Made by a program: the position numbers and the translations under genes. Below the pieces are notes generated by a model, which was given only the letters and a program-made list of their open reading frames with translations, was not told where the DNA came from and did no database searches. From the NCBI GenBank assembly GCA_029244805.1, contig JAQWQH010000091.1, forward strand, positions 1 to 38,852: a stretch of DNA of 38,852 nucleotides, written 5' to 3'. Positions 6,725-15,142 of the stretch are shown one piece after another. The first letter of the stretch is position 1, and each line of letters opens with the position of its first letter. Source of the stretch: Flavobacteriales bacterium. Lineage in GTDB: Bacteria; Bacteroidota; Bacteroidia; Flavobacteriales_D; Parvicellaceae.

Positions 6725-7870
6725 TTAAGATTTAAAGATTCGCTTAAATATTGCAGATAGAAACAGTTTTGGAGAGACCGATGACATGATTTTCAAATCC
6801 TGCGAAAAAGTAGATTCTTCATCCAGAAACTTCAATATAGTCTTAGCATTCACTTTTTTAAACATCGATGCAAATACGGTTGAACCTATTCCATTGTTAT
6901 TAGCCAATACATCTAGAAAAAGTAAGTCATAAAACCAGAATTTTGTTCTTTTTGAAAATTGAGTTAAATCATTTTCAGTTTTTAAAAACGCCACTAAATC
7001 TTTCGTTTTCTTCGAAGTATTATTAAACGTATAGCCTGTGCTTGCTTTAGTCCAACCACCTGCAGTGCCAATATTTAAAATACTTTTTGAGTTCAATTCT
7101 TCAAATTTAAAAGAGGTCATAGGTATCGATCCAATTTCTTTTTCTAAAATTTCAAAATCGGTAATCTTTTTTTGTTTTAAATAATCTTTAATAGCGTCTT
7201 CGTATTCGGAATGTATTAATAAGTCTTTTGAAAATAAAGTATATTCAAATAGTGCGGTACTTTTATCGATTGGTAGTACATACATAAAACGGGTGTTTCC
7301 ATTCTGTGGAATATTGAAATCCATAAAACTAGCAACGGAATCATCAAAGCAATCTGTTTTTGTTTTTACAAACCAACCCATAAAATGCTGTTGAAGAACA
7401 GGATATTTTTGTTGTGTTTCGTACACCGTTTTATTCGGAATGCTATTTAGAAGCTTCAAACCAAAATAGGTTGATTTCTTGGTTTCAACGGATACCCCTT
7501 TATCTTCTTCTGAATATTTTGTAACACTGTCTTCAATAAAGGTAATATTTGGTTTTAGATCAATACTCCTCCAAAGCTTATCATAGAATTTTGCGCTTCT
7601 AATCATTTTATAATTAAAAGGAGTAATAGTAATTGTTTTCGAAAATGCTTCACAACCAAAAAAGACTTTAGGCCATGTTTTAGTTAATAAATCGTCCCAT
7701 TCCCCAGAACCATCTTCCCAGTAACACCATGTTCTGTCGTTTCCTTTATCTTTTATCTGATCGACAATTAAAATTGCTTTATCATCAAAATAACTGTCTT
7801 GGGACATCCTATATGCAAGAAGCAATCCAGAGGCACCAGCTCCTAATATTATGTAATCATATTGTTTCAT
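6725..7870 (-). CDS. crtY: Lycopene beta-cyclase CrtY
   Basis: A 381-residue FAD-dependent cyclase that forms beta-ionone rings from the psi ends of lycopene. The N-terminal nucleotide-binding motif is YDYIILGAGASG, starting at residue 4. FMYVLPIDKSTALFEYTLF is the family's central motif. GTAGGWTKASTGYTFNN lies in the C-terminal half, as in CrtY/CrtL cyclases. The start is the ATG at 7870, whose A is shared with the stop of cruF (TGATG coupling). An upstream extension to 7996 would overlap cruF by over 120 bases and is not credible. With CruF and CrtD in the same operon, cyclisation probably occurs at one end only in the final pigment. Confidence 0.92.
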   Translation of the reverse strand: MKQYDYIILGAGASGLLLAYRMSQDSYFDDKAILIVDQIKDKGNDRTWCYWEDGSGEWDDLLTKTWPKVFFGCEAFSKTITITPFNYKMIRSAKFYDKLWRSIDLKPNITFIEDSVTKYSEEDKGVSVETKKSTYFGLKLLNSIPNKTVYETQQKYPVLQQHFMGWFVKTKTDCFDDSVASFMDFNIPQNGNTRFMYVLPIDKSTALFEYTLFSKDLLIHSEYEDAIKDYLKQKKITDFEILEKEIGSIPMTSFKFEELNSKSILNIGTAGGWTKASTGYTFNNTSKKTKDLVAFLKTENDLTQFSKRTKFWFYDLLFLDVLANNNGIGSTVFASMFKKVNAKTILKFLDEESTFSQDLKIMSSVSPKLFLSAIFKRIFKS

Positions 7871-8499
7871 CAAAAGAATAAAAAACAAACAAAGAAAAAT
7901 GTTATCGCGACCAATATATGGATCGATAATTTCACATGGGTTTTTAGGGATATTTGATTGTATAAATAATGTGCTACACTTCCTATAATGAACCAAGCAA
8001 TATAATTTTTTAAGGGAACGGTATTATTTTCAAATTGCCAAAAGTCAAACCTTGGTGCGGAGACTTCAATAATCAAATCCAAAATCATCATAAGTACACC
8101 TCCTAACAAAGAACGAACAAAAATGTTTTTATGAATCACCCTGCTCAAATCAGCAGTAATAATTGTTAGTAATCCCCAATTTACGCAAATCATCAAAGGA
8201 ACGCCCCAAATTTTAATGCCTAAATTATTTCCATATGAATAAGTACCAAACAACAATCCATAATTAACTCCTAAATATTCCGTGAAGAAGCCGATAAAAA
8301 AAGGTATCGAAAAAGCGATTAAAACTTTCTTGGATATATTTTCCAGATTCCAAATGATAAGAACTACATAGATTAATAGGTTTAAAGATGTATACCCTAA
8401 AAACCACGCAGAATAGGAAGATAATATGCCTACAATTCCCGAAAGATTAAACAACCAAATAATAAAAATTGATATGAATATTTTGTTTTTTGTTATCAT
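7870..8499 (-). CDS. cruF: CruF-like carotenoid 1,2-hydratase
   Basis: A 209-residue, highly hydrophobic membrane protein of the DUF422/CruF family with six to seven predicted transmembrane segments. Family marks are FFTEYLGVNYGLLFGTYSYG (residues 71-90), GVPLMICVNW (99-108) and MMILDLIIEVSAPRFDFWQF (137-156). CruF adds water across the 1',2' double bond of a psi end group, for instance turning gamma-carotene into 1'-hydroxy-gamma-carotene. It overlaps crtD by 4 bases and crtY by one base, so the three genes form one tight minus-strand operon. Confidence 0.9.
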   Translation of the reverse strand: MITKNKIFISIFIIWLFNLSGIVGILSSYSAWFLGYTSLNLLIYVVLIIWNLENISKKVLIAFSIPFFIGFFTEYLGVNYGLLFGTYSYGNNLGIKIWGVPLMICVNWGLLTIITADLSRVIHKNIFVRSLLGGVLMMILDLIIEVSAPRFDFWQFENNTVPLKNYIAWFIIGSVAHYLYNQISLKTHVKLSIHILVAITFFFVCFLFF

Positions 8500-9998
8500 G
8501 TGGCTTTTAAAATTAATTCAGAAACAATTTTACCAGAAAGTAAACAAAGCGGAATCCCTCCACCTGGATGAACGCTTCCTCCACAAAAATATAAATTTGA
8601 AATTTGTTGACTAAAATTGGGATGTCTTAAAAAAGCCGCAAACTTATTGTTGCTTGAAGCTCCGTACAACGCTCCTTGGTATGACATTGTTTTGGATTCT
8701 ATTAACCTTGGATCTAGGACTGCTTCAAAGTCGATTAAATCTTCAATTTTTACGGAAAGAGAAGTCGAAAGTTTTCTAAGAACCTCACCTCTCGTTTGCT
8801 CTATTATACGGTCCCAATCTTGCCCGGTATTACTAGGAACATTAACCATAACAAACCAGTTTTCACAGCCTTTGGGAGCATCGTCTTTGTTTTCTTTTGA
8901 GGTAATATTAATGTAAACAGTAGGGTCTTCATAGACATTATTTTTTTCAAAAATATGTTCAAATTCTTCTTTGTAATCCTCAGAAAAGAAAATGTTGTGT
9001 AAATCCAATGTTGGAAATTCTTTTTTTATCCCCCAATAAAAAATTAATGCTGAACTAGATCTGGGCTGTTGTAATGTTTTGTCTGGCGACTTTTGATCCT
9101 TCAATAAATTTCTATAAGTAGTAACTACATCACTATTAGAAATTACATAATCTGCTAAATAATCTTTGTTGTCACAAAAAATTCCAACTGCTTTTTTCTT
9201 CTGAACAATTATTTTTTCAACTTTTGAATTAAAATGAAATTTAACACCTAAATCAAGTGCTAATTGATAGATGCTTTTTGTAATGCTGTGCATTCCTCCT
9301 TCTGGAAAAAACGTACCGTAGTATTGTTCTAGGTGAGGAATCATAGACATAATGCCCGGCGTTTGATAAGGTGAAGAACCGTTGTATGTTGCAAATCTAT
9401 CAAAGAGCTGAACTAGTTTTGTGTCATTAAAAGCTTTAGCATTATAAGTGTGTAAACTTGTATTAATATCTAAACTTCTTACTTTGAAAATAGCTTTTAA
9501 AGTATCCTTTGTCAGATAGGTAGATAATTTATGCAATGAATTTTCAAGGAATAATGAAGAAGTTAAATCGTACTTCTTTTTACTTTTTTTAAAGTAATTC
9601 AAAACGTCATCTTTTTCTACATCAAAAGTCCTAGCTGCTTCTGATGCAAACTCCTTTTCTTTAGATGCTGCCTGAAAAGTTGTTCCGTCTTCATAAAAAT
9701 AATGACAAACAGTATCTTTCCGTTTATAGGAAAAATAGTCTTCAGGATTTTTATTGGAAACAGTAAATAGTTCATCGACAAAGTGAGGCATTGTAAATAA
9801 AGAAGGGCCCATGTCAAAGCGGTAGCCTTTTTCCGAAAATGCTGTTAATTTGCCTCCTGGGTAGTCATTCATTTCAAAAACAGACACTTGAAACCCGGCA
9901 TTTTGAAGTCGAATAGCTGAAGACAAACCTGCAATTCCAGCACCTATAACTATAGCCTTCTTTTTGTGACTTTTCTTTTCAGATAGTGCATTTACCAT
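8496..9998 (-). CDS. crtD: CrtD-type 1-hydroxycarotenoid 3,4-desaturase
   Basis: A 500-residue CrtI-family flavin desaturase. The FAD loop GAGIAG is at residues 19-24, followed by VFEMNDYPGGKL and RFDMGPSLFTMP. The C-terminal signature is LYFCGGSVHPGGGIPLCLLSG, which is the CrtD/hydroxyneurosporene-desaturase form and not the PGPGVPP form in the CrtI at 3343-4836. CrtD enzymes introduce a 3,4 double bond next to a 1-hydroxylated end group; one has been described from the myxol-producing marine flavobacterium P99-3. Its partner CruF, which makes the 1-hydroxy end, overlaps it by 4 bases. It is the first gene of the minus-strand operon. I see no clear -7 element in the 151-base gap upstream. 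Confidence 0.88.
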   Translation of the reverse strand: MVNALSEKKSHKKKAIVIGAGIAGLSSAIRLQNAGFQVSVFEMNDYPGGKLTAFSEKGYRFDMGPSLFTMPHFVDELFTVSNKNPEDYFSYKRKDTVCHYFYEDGTTFQAASKEKEFASEAARTFDVEKDDVLNYFKKSKKKYDLTSSLFLENSLHKLSTYLTKDTLKAIFKVRSLDINTSLHTYNAKAFNDTKLVQLFDRFATYNGSSPYQTPGIMSMIPHLEQYYGTFFPEGGMHSITKSIYQLALDLGVKFHFNSKVEKIIVQKKKAVGIFCDNKDYLADYVISNSDVVTTYRNLLKDQKSPDKTLQQPRSSSALIFYWGIKKEFPTLDLHNIFFSEDYKEEFEHIFEKNNVYEDPTVYINITSKENKDDAPKGCENWFVMVNVPSNTGQDWDRIIEQTRGEVLRKLSTSLSVKIEDLIDFEAVLDPRLIESKTMSYQGALYGASSNNKFAAFLRHPNFSQQISNLYFCGGSVHPGGGIPLCLLSGKIVSELILKAT

Positions 9999-10149
9999 AT
10001 TCCTAAAGGATTGAATTTGTCTGTGTAAATTTCATGAAAAGATTTCTAATATGTGTCTTGATTTTCGTTTTTCTACTCTTCAGTTAAAAGCTTATTCAAA
10101 TGAACTCCAAATTTCGTCAGGGATTCTAAGGAATAGCTATCTTAGCAAT

Positions 10150-11076
10150 ATGCATTGTCTTACTAATTGCCCTATTTGCAACTCTACTTCCATGAGCTCT
10201 TTTATACAAACAAAGGCTCAGATGCATTCTGATAATGAGTTGTTTAATTTTGACCAATGCTCAGAATGCCAGTTAGTTTTCTTAAACCCTAGAGTATCCC
10301 CTGATGACTTAAAAAAGTATTATACTTCGCATTATTTGCCGTATAGAGGATCCAAAGCATGGGGTAAGTTCGAGAAATTAGTAGAGAACAGCCAACAGAA
10401 ATTAGATTTAAGGCGCGTGAAACGCACAAAAGCAACTCATAATATTTCTCCAGATTCATTGATCTTGGATGTTGGTTGCGGCAAACCAAGTTTCCTAAAG
10501 GCTTGTCAACAAGAGTTAAGTTGCCGAACCTTGGGTATTGATTTTAGTGATGAAGGATGGAAAGGAGAAGATGCACATTTTTTAGGAATTGATTTGCGCG
10601 TAGCAGAAGTTAAAGATCTAAAAAATGTTCAGCCTGACGTAATTACTATGTGGCATTATTTGGAGCATGACTATTCTCCATTTGAAAATCTCAGCTATTT
10701 AAAGTCCATTGCGAAACCATCTACTAAGCTGATTATTGAAATCCCGAATTTTGATTCATCTAGCAGAAAAAAATACGGTGAAAAATGGGCAGGTTGGCAT
10801 ACACCTCGGCATCTTTCTTTATTCTCTCCAGAGAATGTAACATTATTACTTCAAAAAAGTGGCTGGAAAGTGTCTGAGCTTAATACTCATGGAACCATGG
10901 ATCCTTACCTACTTCAATGGATGAGCAGAATGGAACAAAAAGGCATTAAGTGGGACAAAAACATGGCAGATGAATTTTGGAAATTTGTATTTGGAATGAT
11001 ACTCTTCGCGCCTAAAAAGTGGATGCAGAAAAGATCTTCACTTGGAGTTATGACAGTCATTGCAACTCCTCAATAG
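10150..11076 (+). CDS. Zinc-ribbon class I SAM-dependent methyltransferase
   Basis: A 308-residue protein. An N-terminal four-Cys zinc ribbon (Cys7, Cys10, Cys37, Cys40) is followed by LVFLNPRVSPDDLKKYY, usual for this methyltransferase subgroup. The SAM-binding motif I is ILDVGCGKPSFL (residues 105-116), an acidic residue follows in GIDFSD, and WHYLEHDYSPF is at about 168-178. The HTPRHLSLFSP stretch (217-227) is typical of the group. The start is ATG 10150, just before the zinc ribbon; an earlier in-frame start at 10051 adds 33 unrelated residues. It lies between crtD (divergent) and crtA (convergent), so a carotenoid O-methyltransferase role is possible. The same fold also methylates sugars, quinones and lipids. 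The substrate is not readable from sequence. Confidence 0.85.
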   Translation: MHCLTNCPICNSTSMSSFIQTKAQMHSDNELFNFDQCSECQLVFLNPRVSPDDLKKYYTSHYLPYRGSKAWGKFEKLVENSQQKLDLRRVKRTKATHNISPDSLILDVGCGKPSFLKACQQELSCRTLGIDFSDEGWKGEDAHFLGIDLRVAEVKDLKNVQPDVITMWHYLEHDYSPFENLSYLKSIAKPSTKLIIEIPNFDSSSRKKYGEKWAGWHTPRHLSLFSPENVTLLLQKSGWKVSELNTHGTMDPYLLQWMSRMEQKGIKWDKNMADEFWKFVFGMILFAPKKWMQKRSSLGVMTVIATPQ

Positions 11077-11102
11077 CTGCATTAATTCAGATTCTCTAGT
11101 TA

Positions 11103-11798
11103 TTAAAAGACCAATAAATCTTTGCCCCCCCAAGTTCCTACTGACTTATAGGGTTGGAAGCGTGCGAAAAGTTCTTCCCTATACCAGTCGTTCTTGCGTG
11201 TTCTCCTAATTGCTTCTTGATGTTGTTTGCTGCTGTATGCAAACTGTTTTACTGATTCGAAATTTTTCCATAAACTAAATGTGGCCATTTGAACTATCGG
11301 AACCTCACCTACTCCCTTAGTGTAAATTAACCCCTCATTCCCATCCAAAGCTTCTTGTGATGTAGGCACATATTTCCAAAATCGTATAAGCCAATTCCAC
11401 TTAATTGTAGCTCTAGTAATCACAGCAATTGGCAGAGAAGTATCTAAATCTGCTCCCTTTTCGAATGGGTTTTTACCAACCCACGTGCCTCCAGCTGAAA
11501 TATTTTTCATGTAAAGTGTAAATAACTCGTCTGTACGCTCACTGTATTGCTGAATCAAATCAGAAGAATTAAAAAAAGTGTGGGCAGCTTCTTCAGACTC
11601 CCATACTTGAAGAAGGCAGTAAACAGACCAATCTGGAAAAGGATTAAAACCCTTTCCTTTTCCACTTCCCAAAAGTCGATAAAACGATAAGCCGTGAGTA
11701 TTTACTAAGCTTTTGTGTGCGAACTGCATCATTTTTAATGCCCAAAACTTATTCCGCAATGAAGTATATTTGAAGAAGGAAATCGTAGTAATTTGCAT
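11103..11798 (-). CDS. crtA: CrtA-family carotenoid oxygenase (probable 2-hydroxylase)
   Basis: A 231-residue protein of the spheroidene monooxygenase (CrtA) family. Supporting marks are GLSFYRLLGSGKGKGFNPFPD (in residues 36-56), GGTWVGKNPF, VITRATIKWNWLIRFWKYVP (126-145), then EVPIVQMATFSLWKN and WYREELFARFQPY (205-217). In purple bacteria CrtA makes a C-2 keto group. A CrtA relative from the myxol producer Flavobacterium P99-3 was shown to be a carotenoid 2-hydroxylase, and that activity fits better here given CruF, CrtD and CrtZ nearby. It lies 17 bases downstream of the M1 aminopeptidase gene on the same strand and may be read from that gene's promoter. No separate promoter is evident. 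Confidence 0.85.
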   Translation of the reverse strand: MQITTISFFKYTSLRNKFWALKMMQFAHKSLVNTHGLSFYRLLGSGKGKGFNPFPDWSVYCLLQVWESEEAAHTFFNSSDLIQQYSERTDELFTLYMKNISAGGTWVGKNPFEKGADLDTSLPIAVITRATIKWNWLIRFWKYVPTSQEALDGNEGLIYTKGVGEVPIVQMATFSLWKNFESVKQFAYSSKQHQEAIRRTRKNDWYREELFARFQPYKSVGTWGGKDLLVF

Positions 11799-11815
11799 AC
11801 TTAAACTTATTAAAG

Positions 11816-14470
11816 CTACATTCCTAAATATTTCTTGACATTTGGATCTGTTTCCTTAGCTTTCAATTTATTTAATACGTCAGCTATTTTGGTGTCTTGA
11901 GCCTTATAAACATTCATTTCCTTCTCTAATTCAGCCGCTTGTTCCGAGATGCCATCAGCTTGAACACTTTCTATTTTCGTAGCCATTTCCATCGCTCTTT
12001 TTGAATAAAAATTTTGTACACTAGCCAGTAGATTGTATCCCGATAACTTAACAAACCAAACAGATTCAGTCTCCACAATATTCTTATAAACGATAATTGC
12101 TTTGTCAATTTCGTTATTTGGCAACCTTAGAACATATTCACTGTATTTTTGCAGGAATCCTAGCTTATTCATTCCGTTCAATTCAGAAATGGTTTTTAAG
12201 AAAAATGCATGATCATCTAACGTTCCTTTTTTGGCATATATAGCAGCAATTGCATTATTTACAGCGGCACTTTCTTCGCCTTCCATTGATCTAGCCATAA
12301 TCAACCCTTTTTCAGGGTTGATGGATGTTACACCCGCTAAAGCACTTCCCATTACGCGATATGAGGAGTCTTTTAACCCCACCTCATAAGCGGTAAGTAA
12401 GGATTTGTCGTCAGAGAAATACTTCATCAATGTTTTAATTGCTGTTGCTCTCACTTTGGGGTTTTTGTCTTTCATTGCAAGTGCCATTAGCTTATTTTTT
12501 ACAACCTCTGGCTTTGCTTTAATCGCTTTTTTTATTTTACCCATAGCCATTGTTTTTACGTTCCAAAATGGCTGGTTTAGTGCATTAATCATTGCTTCAA
12601 TAGCAGACGGATCGCTACTTTTCCCACATTTATCAATTGCTTCTTTCTTGTCTAGCCAAAGCTCCGCATGGTTCAGCTGATACACCCATTGCTCTAGCGG
12701 TTTTTTGTCAGTCTTTTTTGCTAAAAGTACTTTTAAAGCATCTACGTTTACTAAACTTGGCGCAGATGCTACATTAAATTCAAAAACATTTTCAATGGTC
12801 TCAATCCAAACTAATTCTCTACGAGTATTTCCCTCACTATAGATGTCTATGTAAATAGGAAGTTTATACACAGGCCACTTTTCGGTGTCTTGTTTTTGCG
12901 TGATTGAAACTGTCAGTTTTTTGGTAGAATCATTGTATTCTTGTTCATATTTTAAAACCGGATGACCACTTGATAAAAACCACTGATCGAAAAACCAATT
13001 TAAATCTTCTCCTGTGGTCTCTTCAAAAGCCAGCCTTAAGTCATGTATTTCAGCATTTTTAAACGCGTGTTTAGTCAAGTATAATTTAAGCGATGCAAAA
13101 AAGGCTTCATCTCCTACATGGGCTCTTAGCATGTTTAATATTCTCCCCCCTTTATTGTATGAGTGTCCATCAAACATGTCTTCTTTACTCTCGTAATCAA
13201 ACCGTATCATATCTACATGGCCTCCCTGCTGTGCAGATAAAAAATAACCTTCCATTTCACCAAAAGCATTCATGTCTGCTTCCATCCTTCCATATTCAAA
13301 ATCATCCCATAAAAACTGGCTATAATTTGCAAAAGACTCATTTAAAGGAAGATTAGCCCAACTTTCACAAGTTACTAAATCGCCAAACCAATGGTGAAAT
13401 AACTCATGTGCAATTATTGACTCATTTCCTCCGTCTATGATTTCTCTTTTGGTTTGATATAAAAACTCTCCATGAATAGTTGCTGAAGTGTTTTCCATAG
13501 CTCCAGAAACGTAATCTCTTACCACTACTTGGCTATATTTCCCCCAAGGATATTCAACACCTAATAAATCAGAAAAGTGTTCAAGCATCCTAGGAGTTTT
13601 ACCAAATATTGCTCTCGCATGCGGTTCAAACTTTTTCTCCACGTAATAATTAACTTCGATTTCAGAACTATCTTTCTTTTTCCATGTGTCTTTGACTACC
13701 GCAAATTCACCCACGGCCATCATAAATAAATAAGGAGAGTGTGGCTTTTCCATCTTCCAATGGTCTGTTCTTGTTCCATTTTCATGTTGAGTGGATTCAA
13801 GCAATAGACCATTTGAAAGTGTTGTGTATTTATCTTTAACAGTGATATATATTTCTTCGGTAGTTTTTTCATTTGGGGAATCAATCGTAGGGAACCATGC
13901 AGAACTAGCTTCAGTCTCTCCCTGCGTCCATATTTCCATGTGCTTGTTTTTATCTGCTCCATCATGGTTTATAAAATAAAGTCCTTTCGCGTCGGAGATT
14001 GCACTGCTGCCTTCTTGCATTACTTCTTCGGGCTTAGCGGTATATTCAATATGTATATTATACTGTTCTGTGCGACTGTATTCTTTTGGTAATTTGATTT
14101 TTAAATAATGCCCATCATATGTATATTTCAATTCCATTGATTTTTCGTAATTTTGACGAACAGAATGGATTTCCATTGCTTTGGCATCCAGCGTTAAAGA
14201 ATCGGTGTTATAAAAGTATGGCTTAAGAGTTAAAAGCGCTTTGCCATTTAACTGTCGATTTGGCCAGTCAAAACTAACCTCTAGTTTCGTGTGAAGTAAA
14301 TCATTCACACGTTTTTCTGATGGATTATAATGCTTTCTCTCCGCTGGTTCTTTCACCTCTTTCTCAATCCTGTTTTCAACAGTTGGTGTTTCTTGTGTTT
14401 GTTTCTTTTGTATACAACTAATTGTAATTAATCCGCTACATATCAGAACTATCCCATTTTTCAGATTCAT
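11816..14470 (-). CDS. M1-family metallo-aminopeptidase, lipoprotein
   Basis: An 884-residue enzyme that removes N-terminal residues from peptides, anchored on the cell-envelope side. A lipoprotein signal ends at Cys19 (LITISC), followed by a charged linker to about residue 45. The exopeptidase motif GAMEN is at 323-327 and the zinc site is HELFH (355-359) with Glu378 nineteen residues after His359, so the catalytic set is complete. The region after about residue 590 resembles HEAT-type helical repeats (SSDPSAIEAMINAL, NPKVRATAIKTLMKYF). The start at 14470 places the signal peptide correctly. crtA follows 17 bases later. A periplasmic peptide-scavenging role is likely. Confidence 0.93.
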   Translation of the reverse strand: MNLKNGIVLICSGLITISCIQKKQTQETPTVENRIEKEVKEPAERKHYNPSEKRVNDLLHTKLEVSFDWPNRQLNGKALLTLKPYFYNTDSLTLDAKAMEIHSVRQNYEKSMELKYTYDGHYLKIKLPKEYSRTEQYNIHIEYTAKPEEVMQEGSSAISDAKGLYFINHDGADKNKHMEIWTQGETEASSAWFPTIDSPNEKTTEEIYITVKDKYTTLSNGLLLESTQHENGTRTDHWKMEKPHSPYLFMMAVGEFAVVKDTWKKKDSSEIEVNYYVEKKFEPHARAIFGKTPRMLEHFSDLLGVEYPWGKYSQVVVRDYVSGAMENTSATIHGEFLYQTKREIIDGGNESIIAHELFHHWFGDLVTCESWANLPLNESFANYSQFLWDDFEYGRMEADMNAFGEMEGYFLSAQQGGHVDMIRFDYESKEDMFDGHSYNKGGRILNMLRAHVGDEAFFASLKLYLTKHAFKNAEIHDLRLAFEETTGEDLNWFFDQWFLSSGHPVLKYEQEYNDSTKKLTVSITQKQDTEKWPVYKLPIYIDIYSEGNTRRELVWIETIENVFEFNVASAPSLVNVDALKVLLAKKTDKKPLEQWVYQLNHAELWLDKKEAIDKCGKSSDPSAIEAMINALNQPFWNVKTMAMGKIKKAIKAKPEVVKNKLMALAMKDKNPKVRATAIKTLMKYFSDDKSLLTAYEVGLKDSSYRVMGSALAGVTSINPEKGLIMARSMEGEESAAVNNAIAAIYAKKGTLDDHAFFLKTISELNGMNKLGFLQKYSEYVLRLPNNEIDKAIIVYKNIVETESVWFVKLSGYNLLASVQNFYSKRAMEMATKIESVQADGISEQAAELEKEMNVYKAQDTKIADVLNKLKAKETDPNVKKYLGM

Positions 14471-14552
14471 ATTATTTGAATTATATTATCAAGTACAAAT
14501 ATGGTCATTATTTGGTAATCAGCTAATGAATAGTGTATGTCTGGTATAATTG

Positions 14553-14583
14553 TTTGTTTAGCGATAGATTTTCGGTACCTTTG
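14553..14583 (+). promoter_or_regulatory. Promoter of the biotin carrier protein gene
   Basis: TTTG (14553-14556), a 19-base spacer and TACCTTTG (14576-14583) match the Bacteroidota -33/-7 promoter. The predicted transcription start is near 14590, about 14 bases before ATG 14604. The 133-base gap is shared with the divergent M1 aminopeptidase gene; for that gene the best candidate is CATATTTG on the minus strand (14501-14494), one base off consensus and without a clear -33. Confidence 0.6.
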
Positions 14584-14603
14584 GTACACCAAACATTATT
14601 TGA

Positions 14604-15122
14604 ATGAAAGTCAGTGCCAAAATCAACAATAACGCTTCTTTGGAGTTTTCTCCTCAAGGGAAGAATCCGTTGAAAGGAAATATAAGCAACGAGAAGTTTG
14701 AAATTGAGATGATACATCAAAATGGCAAAGAGTTATTAATTTCAAGAGATGGAAAAAAGCATATTGCTCGGATGCTTGCCATTGATTCTGAAAATAAAAA
14801 AATTACAATAAAAATTGACGGAGATCGATTTGAGGTAAAGCTTACAGATGAATATGATGTCCTTCTTCAATCTTTGGGAATGGATGCCGCATCAACTAAA
14901 AAAGTTAACGAGTTAAAAGCTCCTATGCCGGGAGTAGTTGTGGACATAGTTGTTAGTGTTGGCGATTCTGTTGCAAAGGATGATCCTCTGGTAGTTTTGG
15001 AAGCAATGAAAATGGAAAACATGCTTAAATCTCCATCTGATGGTGTTATAAAATCAATAAACATAAAAAAAGGGGACACGGTTGAAAAGAATCGAATTCT
15101 CATAAATTTTGACATTAAATAA
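14604..15122 (+). CDS. Biotin carboxyl carrier protein (acyl-CoA carboxylase subunit)
   Basis: A 172-residue protein with a C-terminal biotinyl domain (about residues 102-172): APMPGVVVDIVVSVGDSV, the biotin site EAMKM with Lys136 as the biotinylated residue, then SPSDGVIKSINIKKGDTVEKN. The first 95 residues are a beta-rich region typical of Bacteroidota biotin/lipoyl carrier subunits of propionyl- or acetyl-CoA carboxylases. The carboxylase and carboxyltransferase subunits are not next to it. Which complex it serves cannot be read here. The next gene starts 20 bases downstream. Confidence 0.88.
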   Translation: MKVSAKINNNASLEFSPQGKNPLKGNISNEKFEIEMIHQNGKELLISRDGKKHIARMLAIDSENKKITIKIDGDRFEVKLTDEYDVLLQSLGMDAASTKKVNELKAPMPGVVVDIVVSVGDSVAKDDPLVVLEAMKMENMLKSPSDGVIKSINIKKGDTVEKNRILINFDIK

Positions 15123-15142
15123 ATCAAGAAGATGAAAAATAC

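Noticed and set aside
7871-7996. Longer CrtY beginning at 7996
   Set aside because: It overlaps the cruF coding region by over 120 bases; the ATG at 7870 sits exactly before the Rossmann motif and is coupled to cruF by TGATG.
12405-13965. Several open frames on both strands within the M1 aminopeptidase gene
   Set aside because: They are shadows of a well-supported 884-residue gene and show no family resemblance.
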